Positions 1 through 9,154 of a stretch of DNA of 64,000 nt are shown piece by piece. Below the pieces are notes generated by a model. That model saw only the letters and a program-made list of their open reading frames with translations. It ran no database searches and was not told the DNA's origin. The translations under genes were made by a program, and so were the position numbers. The stretch comes from Bacteroidota bacterium (GTDB lineage Bacteria; Bacteroidota; Bacteroidia; M30B66): assembly GCA_027483445.1 (NCBI GenBank), contig JAIXUS010000015.1, positions 1 through 64,000 of the forward strand. Reading direction: 5' to 3'. Positions within the stretch are counted from its first letter, which is position 1. Each line of letters begins with the position of its first letter.

Positions 1-65
1 GTGTCTCGGTGAATTTTGTCTTTCGCATACGCTTTTCAAAGTTAGCAGTTTAAAACGTAGCTATT

Positions 66-935
66 TTGGGGGGAGGCTTCAGTGCAAGACCAGTTGTTTC
101 GGGTTTATCAGGAAACAATAAAATTAAATTCCTCGATAAAACACGAAAAATTATTGATAATACCGTTCTTCCAATAAAAGAGCAATATAGATATGTTCAT
201 CTTGATTTGAATTTAAAAACAGATTGGACTCATGAAAGAGAATGGAGAATAGCTTGTGGAAATAATGATTACGAATTTACAGTAAGAGATGATCAATATA
301 ATTAAACATTCATTACGAGGGGGCTTAATATATTCTCAAAAGAATTATTTTCTGAAGTAATAGTCATAGTTAAATCCAGTGAAAATGCTCAAAAATTATG
401 GAAATTAATACAGGGGCAATTAGATTGTGGTTATGCTAAAGGAGGTCAGGAATTCTATACAAATGTAAAATGCTTAATAACAGAAAAAGCAATTGAATTC
501 ATGCAATTAAACTCTGTTGGTTCCATTGAAGATCTTCCAGATAATGTATTTTACTCGATAAATTACGATTTTTTGAATACAAATGAAATAAGTATTTTTA
601 ATAATTGTATTCAGAAATGTCATGAATTAGCTAATTCATTTGCCGAGGAATATATCAATAGCCATAATCTTACTACCGAGGCAAGCCGCTTTAATCATGA
701 CATATGTGGTTTTGCTGATGTCGTTTCATACGACATTGAAAATAAATATTGTAGATATGCCTTAAAAACTGGGCATGCATACTCAATAGGTGATAAAATA
801 CTATTTAATAACCTAAAGAAAGCAGTACCCAGTATTCAAAGTATTACTTATCATGAGTATATCTCACAAAAGCAAAGTGAAATAATGACAAAAGAACTTG
901 GGGTTATGTTTTACGTACATTCAGTTCGTGATTAA
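66..935 (+). pseudogene. decayed AT-rich gene with EWR motif, one in-frame stop
   Basis: One reading frame runs through this interval and is broken only by a TAA at 303-305; after the stop it continues open for 209 more codons to the TGA-free end at 935 (stop TAA). The left part carries a WTHEREWRI segment, like the EWR motif in DUF2971 and AbiGi-type proteins linked to phage abortive infection; this is a resemblance by eye only. No good start codon is present: the frame is closed by a stop at 51-53 and the first possible start is a TTG, so the 5' part of the gene is also missing. The sequence is much richer in A and T than the lipase next door, which suggests recent transfer. I see no catalytic residues that allow a firm function. 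Confidence 0.55.
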
Positions 936-1215
936 AGCCTTGGTCTTCCCCCTCCCCCAACCCACCTCGATCGCCATTGCTCAATTTTACAGCACCGGCC
1001 CTTTCTCCTTTCCCCTTTCGCCTTTCAACTCGCGTAGCGTTGCGCCACCGGTTGAAGCGGAAACCCCGAATGGCGGGGGCTTTTGAGCGGTGGCATGAGG
1101 CGTTGTAGCGAAAAACGGGATGCCTGAAAATTGGGCTCAAAGGGTAACGGAGGCTCGGGCAGGCAGGCGCCCTGAAAATAAAGCAGCACACAGCCTCTGG
1201 GCTTGGGTTCTTGCT
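936..1215. repeat. structured intergenic element downstream of the lipase gene
   Basis: There is no plausible gene here. A pyrimidine-rich stretch (about 945-1025) is followed by nested inverted segments: GCCACCG near 1044 pairs with CGGTGGC near 1087, and inside it CCCCG pairs with CGGGG around the loop AATGG (about 1064-1078). On the minus strand this lies just after the lipase stop and could act as its transcript end, although the T-run is poor. The composition and nested palindromes look like a dispersed extragenic repeat; no second copy was found in the window. Confidence 0.35.
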
Positions 1216-2322
1216 CTACAGCTGCTCGGCGATGGTGTAGTAAGCCTCGAGGCTGTGGTGGACGAATACTTTTTCGGGATCGGACCGGAAGCGCTCGAAA
1301 TAGGCGGCATCGGGACGGAGCACTACCGGTGTGCCGGCGCGCATGTACATCGACGATTTTACGTACCTGGGCTGCTCGAATTCGGGCAGTGTTTGGCGCA
1401 CAAGCCGGCTTACCATGCGGCCGAGGTATTTTTCGTACTTCTGCTGGGCCTTCTGCGTTGGACGAGTGAGGTTGCGGAAGATTTTGCGCAGCACCACACG
1501 CTCGGCAATGTTGCGTTGGCGAATCATTTTTCGCGCACCCACAAAGGGATTTAAGGGGTGAAAATCGTTCACAGTTTGTATGGTTACCGGGGTTTCGGGC
1601 ACCCAATCTTCCGAATTTACCACGGTAAAGGCCCATCCACCGCGGTTGGCCCACTCAAAATCGTAGGCAAAGGCTAGATTTCCGGGTTTTGGAGCGGCCG
1701 AGCAATAGGTTTTCAGGCGCAAGTCGGCGGGCAGGGCACCCAGGCGCATTTGCTCCCGAATAAAGGCGTTGAGCAAAAAGCAAATGGCGCCGCCCTGGCT
1801 ATGGCCCATCAGCAGAAAATCGCGCTGTCCTTCGTTAACCCTCCTTTTCAGATGCGGCAGCATGTCGCGCGAGAGGTAGGCCGTAGCCACGAGCCAACCC
1901 ACATGCACGTAGGCATTCGGGTTTTTGCTGAGGCTGTATTCGAACCTAAAATCCTTTTCCAGCTGCAAACTTCCGCTGGCGGGCACCATGGCTGCATAAA
2001 TATTGGCCACCCAGCTTACGAGGTCGGCAATGCTTCCGCGCACGTTCAACACATCGGGCTTCCCTTCTGAAATCCAGTGAACCCAACGGTTTTTGAGTCC
2101 GATCTCAGGCGAACGGTAAGCCAGTGTGTACTCGGCCGGAGGTCCCTCGATACCGGGCGTGTAGCCGGCAATGTCTACATTCTCTGTGTTAAACCTGAGC
2201 AAATGGAGGTATTCGCGTTTTTCGAAGCCGCTCTGCAATGGAATCTGAGCGCTTGCAAGCAGGCTGCACAGAATGAACAAGCAGGCTAGTGGGAATTTGA
2301 GCATCGGTCGGGGACAATTCAT
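1216..2322 (-). CDS. secreted class 3 (fungal-type) lipase
   Basis: A 368-residue putative secreted lipase or esterase. An N-terminal hydrophobic signal segment ends near ASAQ (residue 26). The serine elbow GHSQGG puts the nucleophile at about residue 175, and a downstream D in NSEDWVPE and an H in VHHSLEAYY near the C terminus are candidates for the rest of the triad. This order fits the lipase class 3 fold. Two starts are possible: ATG at 2322 and ATG at 2304, which begins directly with the signal peptide; a weak TACTTTAG box ends 6 bases before the first. The gene stands alone, convergent with the decayed gene to its left. The substrate is unknown. Confidence 0.8.
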   Translation of the reverse strand: MNCPRPMLKFPLACLFILCSLLASAQIPLQSGFEKREYLHLLRFNTENVDIAGYTPGIEGPPAEYTLAYRSPEIGLKNRWVHWISEGKPDVLNVRGSIADLVSWVANIYAAMVPASGSLQLEKDFRFEYSLSKNPNAYVHVGWLVATAYLSRDMLPHLKRRVNEGQRDFLLMGHSQGGAICFLLNAFIREQMRLGALPADLRLKTYCSAAPKPGNLAFAYDFEWANRGGWAFTVVNSEDWVPETPVTIQTVNDFHPLNPFVGARKMIRQRNIAERVVLRKIFRNLTRPTQKAQQKYEKYLGRMVSRLVRQTLPEFEQPRYVKSSMYMRAGTPVVLRPDAAYFERFRSDPEKVFVHHSLEAYYTIAEQL

Positions 2323-2773
2323 GGCGTCTAAAGTACCCCTTAGTCAAATACTTGAAGCGTGGTTCAACACGTTTTTTCGCGCGCTAAGGCTAATTTCCGG
2401 ACACGTGGTGTGGGCTTCTTTGCGGCGTACTGAAAAACACTCGACAGTATTATGCACCGCACTACATCTTCTTTTTGAATGTGGTTTTGTGCGCGGTTTA
2501 ATCAATGAGCTTTCGGAAACTCATCCACGCCGGCAATCGGAAAATCTACTTTTCGGTATTGGGCAATGCAAGGTTGGCTTGGTTAGATAGCGGTTCGCGG
2601 TAATCCGTTTACGGCTCCGCCTTATAGTTTCGCGTGGGTTGCATTTCCTCCTTCTTTAATTAATTCCAAGTAATGGACAAAAATGCAAAATAACCTGCAT
2701 AAACTATAAATCAAATCAAATATTTGTTTATACTTGCATATCAAACACCAAAAATCTAAACAACAGTTAAATC
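2323..2773. other. intergenic region between divergent genes
   Basis: About 450 bases separate the lipase and the T9SS cargo start. No open frame has coding character. The last 80 bases are very AT-rich and contain a TATACTTG sequence at 2729-2736, close to the Bacteroidota -7 consensus TAnnTTTG and 37 bases before the ATG at 2774. Nothing else was recognised. Confidence 0.4.
2729..2736 (+). promoter_or_regulatory. probable -7 box for the 2774 gene
   Basis: TATACTTG matches TAnnTTTG at seven of eight positions and lies in an AT-rich leader upstream of the T9SS cargo gene. Confidence 0.35.
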
Positions 2774-4699
2774 ATGAAACAGCTGCTACTACTCATTGTA
2801 TTATTTCTGTTTTCTTACGGCAAAAGCAAATCACAAGATTCTGTAACGGTCACGTTTCGTTTGTATATGCAGTATCCTAATGGTACTTCTGTTTTTGAAG
2901 ACGCATTTCAGGAAGGATTATTCCCTTTTCCATTTATTACAGGGAATTTTGCTGATTTGGGAGCCACCGGCCAACAAGATCAACAAGACGTTCCATTAAG
3001 TAACTATTCTCTTGAAACTATTTTATTCGAATCGTTTAACTCTGTAAGCACGATTAACCCCAATGAGATAAATTTTGAAATAAAGTTTCCTTTAATTGCG
3101 GTTGGTCAAGAGCTTAAATTTAGTTTTGGAATTTACGATTTTTTAATTCCTTACATGTTTTATGGTGATGATATCAACCTTTATCCGGATAATTCGCCAC
3201 ATTCCTCATGTTTTACAAGTTCACCTGAATTAGATCTTTTGTTTGCCCAAAATAACATAAACAGCACTGGTATTGTTAGGACAATCACAATCCCACCTGT
3301 TGATGCCATTTACAGCTATTGCTGGTCTTCTTGTTTACAATGCAATGGAGATTCACCCGGCATTGTTAGCGAAGAGAATATTATAAGAACGAGAACCTTT
3401 ATTGACTTAAACAATAATTCAGTTTTTGATTCAGAAGAACCAAAGGTTCAGGGAATTAATGTTCAAATTAATACAAGTCCTATTCCAATCAATGGTTATA
3501 CGGGAAACAATGGGACATTTTCTACTTACTTACCCGATGGAAACTATACAGTACAGGTTGTGCTTCCGAACCGATTTAACACAACAAATGCAATTCAAGA
3601 TGTAACACTTTTAAATAATGATGTTAATTTGCTGTTCCCATTAACATTAGCTCCCGATTTTTTCGAAATTGAGGCCGTTTTTAATCCTGCGTTGATGGTT
3701 GCAGGTTTTAACCAAACTTCGTTTATCGAAATCCAAAATACCGGAAATACCGTCTCTAATTTGTCTTTGACGATAACTTTACCGAATAACCAAAGTTTTG
3801 TGAGCAGCATCCCTGCACCAACAAATGTTTCTGGCAGTGTTTTAACTTATTTGATTCCATCTATCGATGTTTACGATAATTTTCCAATCAGCATTACCAC
3901 TTATCTTCCTCCGCCCCCAACATTTATGCCCGGTGATGAAATCACTTGGAACCTGAATTTAAGTCCTTTACCAAACGAAGAAAGTGATGCCAACAACATT
4001 TTTAGTTATACACTTCCGATACTTTCTTCCTATGATCCTAATGACAAAACAATGATGAAAGGAAGTTCTCTCACCCCGGCTTTAGTAAATGAAGGTGAAG
4101 ATTTTCATTACCGAATTCGTTTTCAAAATACGGGAAATTTCCCAGCTTCTTTTATCCATGTGCGCGACACCTTGGAAGCCGGCTTGAATGCTTCAACGTT
4201 GCGAATGCTCTCCGCTAGTCATGAATATTCACTCACTGTAACGAACGGGGTTTACTTAGATTGGTTTTTTCCTAATATTCAATTACCCGATTCTGCCTCC
4301 GATCCTGAAGGAAGTCAAGGTTATATCCTGTTTTCAATACAACCTATTTTACCTGTTGCAGAAGGAACCCAAATAGAAAACACTGCTCATATTTATTTCG
4401 ATTTTAATCCTGCAATTATTACCAATACGGAAGTTACAAGAATAGAAACCCCATTGTCTGCCAGCCTCTCCAGTGCCTACGAAAACGTATGGGTAAATTC
4501 ACATTTGGAATTGCACATTCAAAATCCAAATGATTTCACTCAATTAAATGTCTATTCGTTGGATGGAAGAATACTATACAATTCGAAGCCCACGAATTAT
4601 CTCGATTTAAAAAGTATTAACGCAAATGAGCTAGTAGTTATTGAGTTAACAGGGAATAACAAACGCGTGGTGCTGAGACAGGCTTTGATCAAAGAATAA
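2774..4699 (+). CDS. T9SS cargo with SdrD-B-like and SYDPNDK domains
   Basis: A 641-residue secreted protein. It begins with a clear signal peptide (MKQLLLLIVLFLFSYGKSKSQ-like; cleavage near residue 21). Around residues 205-285 is an SdrD-B-like fold with the signature FIDLNNNSVFDSEEP, followed by a DUF11/CARDB-like stretch. Residues 420-555 carry the SYDPNDK-type domain common in Bacteroidota T9SS cargo (ends near FDFNPAIITNTE). The last 75 residues look like a type A sorting domain (LNVYSLDGRILY ... VVLRQALIKE), which would direct export by the type IX system and attachment at the surface. The role beyond a surface or adhesive protein is unknown. The gene is more AT-rich than its neighbours. 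Confidence 0.8.
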   Translation: MKQLLLLIVLFLFSYGKSKSQDSVTVTFRLYMQYPNGTSVFEDAFQEGLFPFPFITGNFADLGATGQQDQQDVPLSNYSLETILFESFNSVSTINPNEINFEIKFPLIAVGQELKFSFGIYDFLIPYMFYGDDINLYPDNSPHSSCFTSSPELDLLFAQNNINSTGIVRTITIPPVDAIYSYCWSSCLQCNGDSPGIVSEENIIRTRTFIDLNNNSVFDSEEPKVQGINVQINTSPIPINGYTGNNGTFSTYLPDGNYTVQVVLPNRFNTTNAIQDVTLLNNDVNLLFPLTLAPDFFEIEAVFNPALMVAGFNQTSFIEIQNTGNTVSNLSLTITLPNNQSFVSSIPAPTNVSGSVLTYLIPSIDVYDNFPISITTYLPPPPTFMPGDEITWNLNLSPLPNEESDANNIFSYTLPILSSYDPNDKTMMKGSSLTPALVNEGEDFHYRIRFQNTGNFPASFIHVRDTLEAGLNASTLRMLSASHEYSLTVTNGVYLDWFFPNIQLPDSASDPEGSQGYILFSIQPILPVAEGTQIENTAHIYFDFNPAIITNTEVTRIETPLSASLSSAYENVWVNSHLELHIQNPNDFTQLNVYSLDGRILYNSKPTNYLDLKSINANELVVIELTGNNKRVVLRQALIKE

Positions 4700-5229
4700 T
4701 GAAGCTGCTATTTCCCAATAGGTGAAAACTATAATCGACTTACGTTTTCCTCTTCAGATAAAAAAGCGTTTTAATGGCTGAACACACAAATTGATGATGA
4801 CTCGAAATAGGGTTGGTTGTGAGTAGGGTCTACCTAAAAACTGAATAGCTTTTCATTAGTGCTCTTATAGGTCATTGAATCGAAGTAGAGCCAACCGAAA
4901 AAGTTAGAAATGTGCCTGTTGCGAGGCGAATAGGCGAAGCTGTATATTGAATACTGCTTGCCGCGGGCAACGAAGCAGATGCTACATTTCTGGCTAATGA
5001 AAAACTGAGCTCAATGAATTCACAAGAGGATTGATTTTCAAAAGCCAGACTAAAATCCATTGCGTTAAGCCTCCTTCAATTATGGGCTAAAGTACTATAA
5101 ATAAAGCCATTGAGTATTTTTTAGTAAGTACTAAAGTAGATGGACCATTACTACAAGTTGGATGATTTTTTCCTCCGCCATTGTTAATACTTACTCTGAA
5201 ATTAGAGTAAAAACGGGCGGCCATCCTCT
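4700..5229. other. intergenic region holding a dispersed hairpin repeat
   Basis: No gene is supported in this 530-base gap. It contains the hairpin repeat listed at 4897-5005. The last 130 bases are AT-rich and lead into the topoisomerase promoter. Confidence 0.4.
4897..5005. repeat. dispersed hairpin repeat, copy A
   Basis: Outer arms AGAAATGT (4906-4913) and ACATTTCT (4984-4991) are inverted. Between them CTGCTT and AAGCAG bracket a GC-rich core with GCCGCGGGCAACGAA. The same core and arm layout recur at 39701-39765, where the arm pair is AGAAATGC/GCATTTCT, so the closing pair changed from T-A to C-G. A left-half fragment occurs at 51933-51955. Confidence 0.65.
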
Positions 5230-5237
5230 TATTTTTG
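5230..5237 (+). promoter_or_regulatory. -7 box immediately before parC
   Basis: TATTTTTG matches the Bacteroidota TAnnTTTG consensus exactly and ends six bases before the ATG at 5244. Transcription would start at or just before the start codon. Confidence 0.5.
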
Positions 5238-5243
5238 CGCCCT

Positions 5244-7889
5244 ATGGCAGAAGATACACCAGAAGAGACAGAAGGCATGGATTTGTCGGAGCAGCATGCT
5301 TCTGACGAGCACATTACCCATCTGGGCGGGATGTATGAGAACTGGTTCCTCGATTATGCTTCGTATGTGATTCTCGAGCGTGCCGTTCCATACGTGGAAG
5401 ATGGACTCAAGCCGGTGCAGCGGCGAATTCTGCATGCCATGCAGGAACTCGACGACGGGCGGTACAACAAAGTGGCGAATATTATTGGGCATACCATGAA
5501 GTATCACCCGCACGGTGATGCCTCCATTGGCGATGCTTTGGTGCAGCTGGGGCAGAAAGACCTGCTTATCGACTGCCAGGGAAACTGGGGTAACATCCTC
5601 ACGGGCGACTCTGCCGCGGCGGCGCGTTACATCGAGGCCCGCCTTAGCAAGCTGGGCAACGAAATCCTCTTTAACCCAAAAACCACACACTGGCAGCTCA
5701 GTTACGATGGCCGAAACAACGAGCCCATCACGCTTCCGGTAAAATTCCCCTTGCTGCTCGCCCAAGGCGTGGAAGGCATTGCGGTAGGTCTGGCCTGCAA
5801 AATTCTGCCCCACAATTTCATCGAGCTTATTGATGCCTCGGTGGCTTATTTGAAGGGGAAATCGTTTGAAATTTACCCCGACTTCCTCACCGGCGGTCTG
5901 GCCGATTTCAGCAAGTACAACGACGGCATGCGGGGCGGAAAAGTGCGGGTTCGAGCCAAAATTTCGCAGCTCGACAAGAACACGCTCGTCATCACCGAAA
6001 TCCCTTTCGGAACCACCACCGGAAGCCTGATTGAATCCATCATCAGCGCCAACGAAAAGGAGAAGATTAAAATCCGCAAGATTGAGGACAATACCGCCGA
6101 GAATGTAGAAATCCTCATCCACCTGCCTGCGGGTATTTCGCCCGACATCACCATCGATGCGCTGTATGCAGTAACCGACTGCGAGATTACCATTTCGCCT
6201 AACGCCTGCATCATTGAGAATGATAAGCCGCGGTTTACGGGTGTTTCAGATATTTTGCGCCTATCGGCGGATAACACCCGCTACCTCCTACAGCGCGAGT
6301 TGGAAATCGAGAAAGCCGAGCTGGAAGAGGCCTGGCACTTCAGTTCACTCGAGAAAATCTTCATCGAAGAGCGCATCTACCGCGACATTGAAGAAGCCGA
6401 AACCTGGGAAGAGGTGATAAGCCGCATCGACAAAGGCTTACAGCCCTTCCGTTCGCGATTGAAGCGCGATATTACCCACGACGACATTGTTCGGCTTACC
6501 GAAATCCGCATCAAGCGCATCTCGAAATTCGATGCCTTCAAGGCCGATGAGCAAATCAAGGGCATTGAAGAGAAAATTGCGCAGTGCGAAAATCATCTGG
6601 CCAACCTCACCGAATATACGGTTGCCTGGTACCTGAACCTGAAGAAGAAATATGGTGCCGGCCGCGAGCGGAAGACTGAGATTCGTCCGTTCGAGAACAT
6701 CGAGCTGGCCAAGGTGGTCATCAACAACGCCAAACTTTACGTAAACCGCGAAGAAGGCTTTGCCGGTTATGGCCTGAAGAAGGACGAATACGTGTGCGAA
6801 TGCTCCGACATCGACGATATTGTGGTGATGCGGGCCGATGGCACCATGCTCGTGACCCGAATTTCCGACAAAGCCTTTGTTGGCAAGGACATTTTGCATA
6901 TCAACGTTTTCCGAAAGAACGACGACCGCACCACATACAATTTGGTGTATCAGGATGGCAAAACCGGTCCGTATTTCGTCAAGCGTTTCGCCATCAGCGG
7001 GGTCATCCGCGACAAGGAATACCCGCTAACCAAGGGAACTAAAGGCTCAAAGGTGATTTACCTGAGTGCCAATCCGAACGGGGAGAGCGAAACCCTGCAT
7101 GTGTTCCTCAAGCCACGTCCTAAACTGAAGAAAACCTCATTTGAGTTCGATTTCGGAACGCTGGCCATCAAGGGTAGGGGAGCCGCCGGAAATACCCTCA
7201 CGAAGATTCCCATTCGGAAGATTGTGTTGAAGGAGAAGGGCCAAAGTACCCTGGCTGCAAGGCAGATTTGGTGGGACGAATCGGTGAAACGCATCAACAC
7301 CGAAGGACGGGGCTCGCTGCTCGGTTCATTTGGTCCGGCCGATAAAATCCTCACCCTAATGCAGAGTGGTCATTACCGGCTTTACCCGGCCGATCCGGCC
7401 CTGCATTTCGAGGAAGACCTGATTCACATTGAGAAATTCCGTCCTCAACAGCCTATTTCGGCCGTGTATTATGATGCCGAAACGAAGGAGCACATGGTGA
7501 AGCGTTTCGTTCCGGAAAGCGGCGATAAAAAGACCTTGTTTATCAGTGAAGCGGAGGGCTCAGTGCTCATTTATGCCAGCACCGATACGTTCCCTCGCAT
7601 ACAGGTAGACTTTGCCAAGATGGGCAAGGTAGAACGGGCCTCTCAGGAGATTGAGCTGGAGTCGTTCATTGCCGTGAAGGGCTTGAAGGCCAAAGGGAAG
7701 AAGCTGGCCCAACAGCCGCCGAAGAAAATTACGCCTTTGGAGTCGTTGCCCGAACCGGAGCACGAGCCCGAACCGGAAGGTGGGCCAGGTGCCGACGAAG
7801 CCGATGATTCCGCAACGGATGCCGCACCGAATATTGTAATCGACCTCGAAGCCGATGATGATCAGCTGAGGTTGTTCGGGGAATCGTAA
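5244..7889 (+). CDS. parC: DNA topoisomerase IV (or gyrase-type) subunit A
   Basis: An 881-residue type IIA topoisomerase A subunit, which cuts and rejoins DNA to unlink daughter chromosomes. The N-terminal breakage-reunion domain shows YVEDGLKPVQRRIL, the KYHPHGDASIGDAL segment and the active-site tyrosine in AAAARYIEARLS (about residue 130). A long coiled-coil/tower region follows, then C-terminal beta-pinwheel-like repeats (residues 520-800) and an acidic tail rich in E, P and D. ATG 5244 is chosen over the upstream TTG at 5235, which lies inside the -7 box. The parE partner is not adjacent. The C-terminal domain lacks an obvious gyrase GyrA-box, which favours ParC over GyrA. Confidence 0.88.
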   Translation: MAEDTPEETEGMDLSEQHASDEHITHLGGMYENWFLDYASYVILERAVPYVEDGLKPVQRRILHAMQELDDGRYNKVANIIGHTMKYHPHGDASIGDALVQLGQKDLLIDCQGNWGNILTGDSAAAARYIEARLSKLGNEILFNPKTTHWQLSYDGRNNEPITLPVKFPLLLAQGVEGIAVGLACKILPHNFIELIDASVAYLKGKSFEIYPDFLTGGLADFSKYNDGMRGGKVRVRAKISQLDKNTLVITEIPFGTTTGSLIESIISANEKEKIKIRKIEDNTAENVEILIHLPAGISPDITIDALYAVTDCEITISPNACIIENDKPRFTGVSDILRLSADNTRYLLQRELEIEKAELEEAWHFSSLEKIFIEERIYRDIEEAETWEEVISRIDKGLQPFRSRLKRDITHDDIVRLTEIRIKRISKFDAFKADEQIKGIEEKIAQCENHLANLTEYTVAWYLNLKKKYGAGRERKTEIRPFENIELAKVVINNAKLYVNREEGFAGYGLKKDEYVCECSDIDDIVVMRADGTMLVTRISDKAFVGKDILHINVFRKNDDRTTYNLVYQDGKTGPYFVKRFAISGVIRDKEYPLTKGTKGSKVIYLSANPNGESETLHVFLKPRPKLKKTSFEFDFGTLAIKGRGAAGNTLTKIPIRKIVLKEKGQSTLAARQIWWDESVKRINTEGRGSLLGSFGPADKILTLMQSGHYRLYPADPALHFEEDLIHIEKFRPQQPISAVYYDAETKEHMVKRFVPESGDKKTLFISEAEGSVLIYASTDTFPRIQVDFAKMGKVERASQEIELESFIAVKGLKAKGKKLAQQPPKKITPLESLPEPEHEPEPEGGPGADEADDSATDAAPNIVIDLEADDDQLRLFGES

Positions 7890-7893
7890 AAGC

Positions 7894-7928
7894 AAAAGCG
7901 CCTTTGAGGCTCGTTCAAAGGCGCTTTT
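7894..7928 (+). terminator. strong intrinsic terminator after parC
   Basis: A perfect 14-bp stem (7894-7907 with 7915-7928) encloses a seven-base loop and ends in a T-run. It starts five bases after the parC stop. Confidence 0.9.
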
Positions 7929-7976
7929 TAAATGCTATGTGCAACAACAATTCTATTCACCAAGTGTAAAGTTCTG

Positions 7977-7984
7977 TACCTTTG
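7977..7984 (+). promoter_or_regulatory. -7 box immediately before the zeta-like gene
   Basis: TACCTTTG matches TAnnTTTG exactly and ends three bases before ATG 7988, suggesting a leaderless mRNA. Confidence 0.5.
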
Positions 7985-7987
7985 AAA

Positions 7988-8575
7988 ATGCAGGTTAAAA
8001 GGCTTTACATGATAGGTGGTTGTAATGGTTCTGGCAAAACCACAGCCTCATTCAATATTCTTCCAGATCTTCTACATTGCAATGAGTTTGTTAATGCGGA
8101 TGAAATAGCCAGAGGTCTTTCACCATTTCAGCCTGAAAAAGTTTCAATTGAAGCTGGAAGATTAATGCTAAAAAGAATTGATGAACTTATTCATTCAAAC
8201 CAAGATTTTGCCTTTGAAACTACACTGGCAACGAGGACCTTCGTTAGCACTGTTAAGAAAGCTAGAGCAAGAGGCTATTTTGTTACACTGATTTTCTTTT
8301 GGCTGGATTCAATAGAATTAGCAAGAGATAGAGTACGGAGAAGAGTTTCAGAAGGAGGCCATTTTATTGAATCGTCAGTGATTGAAAGAAGGTACAAAGC
8401 AGGAATTAAAAACCTGTTTCACTTGTATGGTCATGTAGTGGATTCTTTACTTATCTACGATAATTCAAAGGCCGAAGCTGAATTAATCGCCGAGAAAGAA
8501 CTTGAAAGTGAATACTTCGTTATACACAATGCTGAAAAGTTTAACACTTTAAAAAGGCTGTCAAATGAGCAATAA
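7988..8575 (+). CDS. zeta-toxin-family P-loop kinase
   Basis: A 195-residue P-loop protein of the zeta toxin / AAA_33 family. A Walker A motif GGCNGSGKTT lies at residues 10-19, followed by NADEIARGLSPF (catalytic Asp region) and the substrate-strand motif FAFETTLATRTF near residue 75. RRRVSEGGH resembles the lid arginines. Classical zeta toxins phosphorylate UDP-N-acetylglucosamine and block cell-wall synthesis; whether this short stand-alone form does so is not known. ATG 7988 is chosen because the earlier TTG at 7982 falls inside the -7 box. The gene is markedly AT-rich compared with parC, consistent with transfer. It overlaps a 48-residue downstream frame by 11 bases. Confidence 0.82.
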   Translation: MQVKRLYMIGGCNGSGKTTASFNILPDLLHCNEFVNADEIARGLSPFQPEKVSIEAGRLMLKRIDELIHSNQDFAFETTLATRTFVSTVKKARARGYFVTLIFFWLDSIELARDRVRRRVSEGGHFIESSVIERRYKAGIKNLFHLYGHVVDSLLIYDNSKAEAELIAEKELESEYFVIHNAEKFNTLKRLSNEQ

Positions 8576-8711
8576 GGAAAAAGAGGCTTTGAAGGAAACC
8601 ATTAAGAAAGCAATCAAAATTTCCTCACAAAAATTAATTCAGAGAAAGAAAGCGCTTGGACAAAAACTAGTGATAAGCGATAATGGAAAAGTCAAGGTAG
8701 TAGAGCCATAG
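8565..8711 (+). CDS. 48-residue partner of the zeta-like kinase
   Basis: This small frame starts inside the end of the zeta-like gene (ATG 8565, 11-base overlap) and ends at TAG 8709-8711. The product is basic in its N-terminal half (KEKEALKETIKKAIKISSQ, probably helical), followed by RKKALGQKLVISDNGKVKVV, which reads like a small beta-hairpin. Overlap, shared base composition and small size argue for co-translation with the kinase. It could be an antitoxin-like regulator, although in epsilon/zeta systems the antitoxin gene normally lies upstream; function is inferred from position only. Confidence 0.6.
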   Translation: MSNKEKEALKETIKKAIKISSQKLIQRKKALGQKLVISDNGKVKVVEP

Positions 8712-8798
8712 AAGGCAAGGACATTGAGTACTTAGTCTTCAGTAATTAGAGGATGCGGGTTAACCTTTGAATGCTCTTCACTGATGCGAGGGGTTGAA

Positions 8799-8833
8799 CG
8801 TATTGCGTATCACGTATGTCGTATTTCGTACAC
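8799..8833 (+). repeat. CGTATNN heptamer array, pair 1 left
   Basis: Five consecutive seven-base units read CGTATTG, CGTATCA, CGTATGT, CGTATTT, CGTACAC. The period is exact and the last two bases of each unit vary. Confidence 0.7.
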
Positions 8834-9090
8834 TGCCCTTCCCTAAATAGCGTTGACCCTTTTGGTTCAACATTGATTTATTTCCATCGGGCAATCAGGA
8901 GCATGAGGTACTTCTTTTGTGCAGCTGTTTAGCGTGAATAAATGCAGCTGTTTCAAATTTGATTTTGTCGTTTGAAATACTCAATTCCTCGCTCGTCAGC
9001 ATGTTCCGAAGCTAGCCGTTAATCGGCAATTGCAATGCCGCCTGCGCTCAAGTAATTTCTCAGTTCCAACAATTTACCGTGCCCAAAATC

Positions 9091-9151
9091 AAAAAAAAAC
9101 CAAAGCCTGAAGCGCTTGTTCCATTTAGAAACGTTCGCCTCAAGCCTTGGG
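9091..9151 (-). terminator. intrinsic terminator of the TonB/HMA operon
   Basis: Read on the minus strand, arms at 9151-9136 and 9114-9100 pair over about 13-15 positions with three G-T wobbles, enclose a loop of about 20 bases and are followed by nine T residues (9099-9091). Confidence 0.75.
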
Positions 9152-9154
9152 TTT

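Noticed and set aside
1025-1654. A 209-codon minus-strand frame overlapping the lipase end and the structured element.
   Set aside because: It runs through the lipase in another frame and is rich in R, P and S without recognisable domains.
2273-2590. A 105-codon frame in the gap before the T9SS cargo.
   Set aside because: It overlaps the lipase signal peptide, has no promoter or family match, and its composition is not coding-like.
4872-5060. A 62-codon minus-strand frame in the parC upstream gap.
   Set aside because: It coincides with hairpin repeat copy A, which explains the sequence better.
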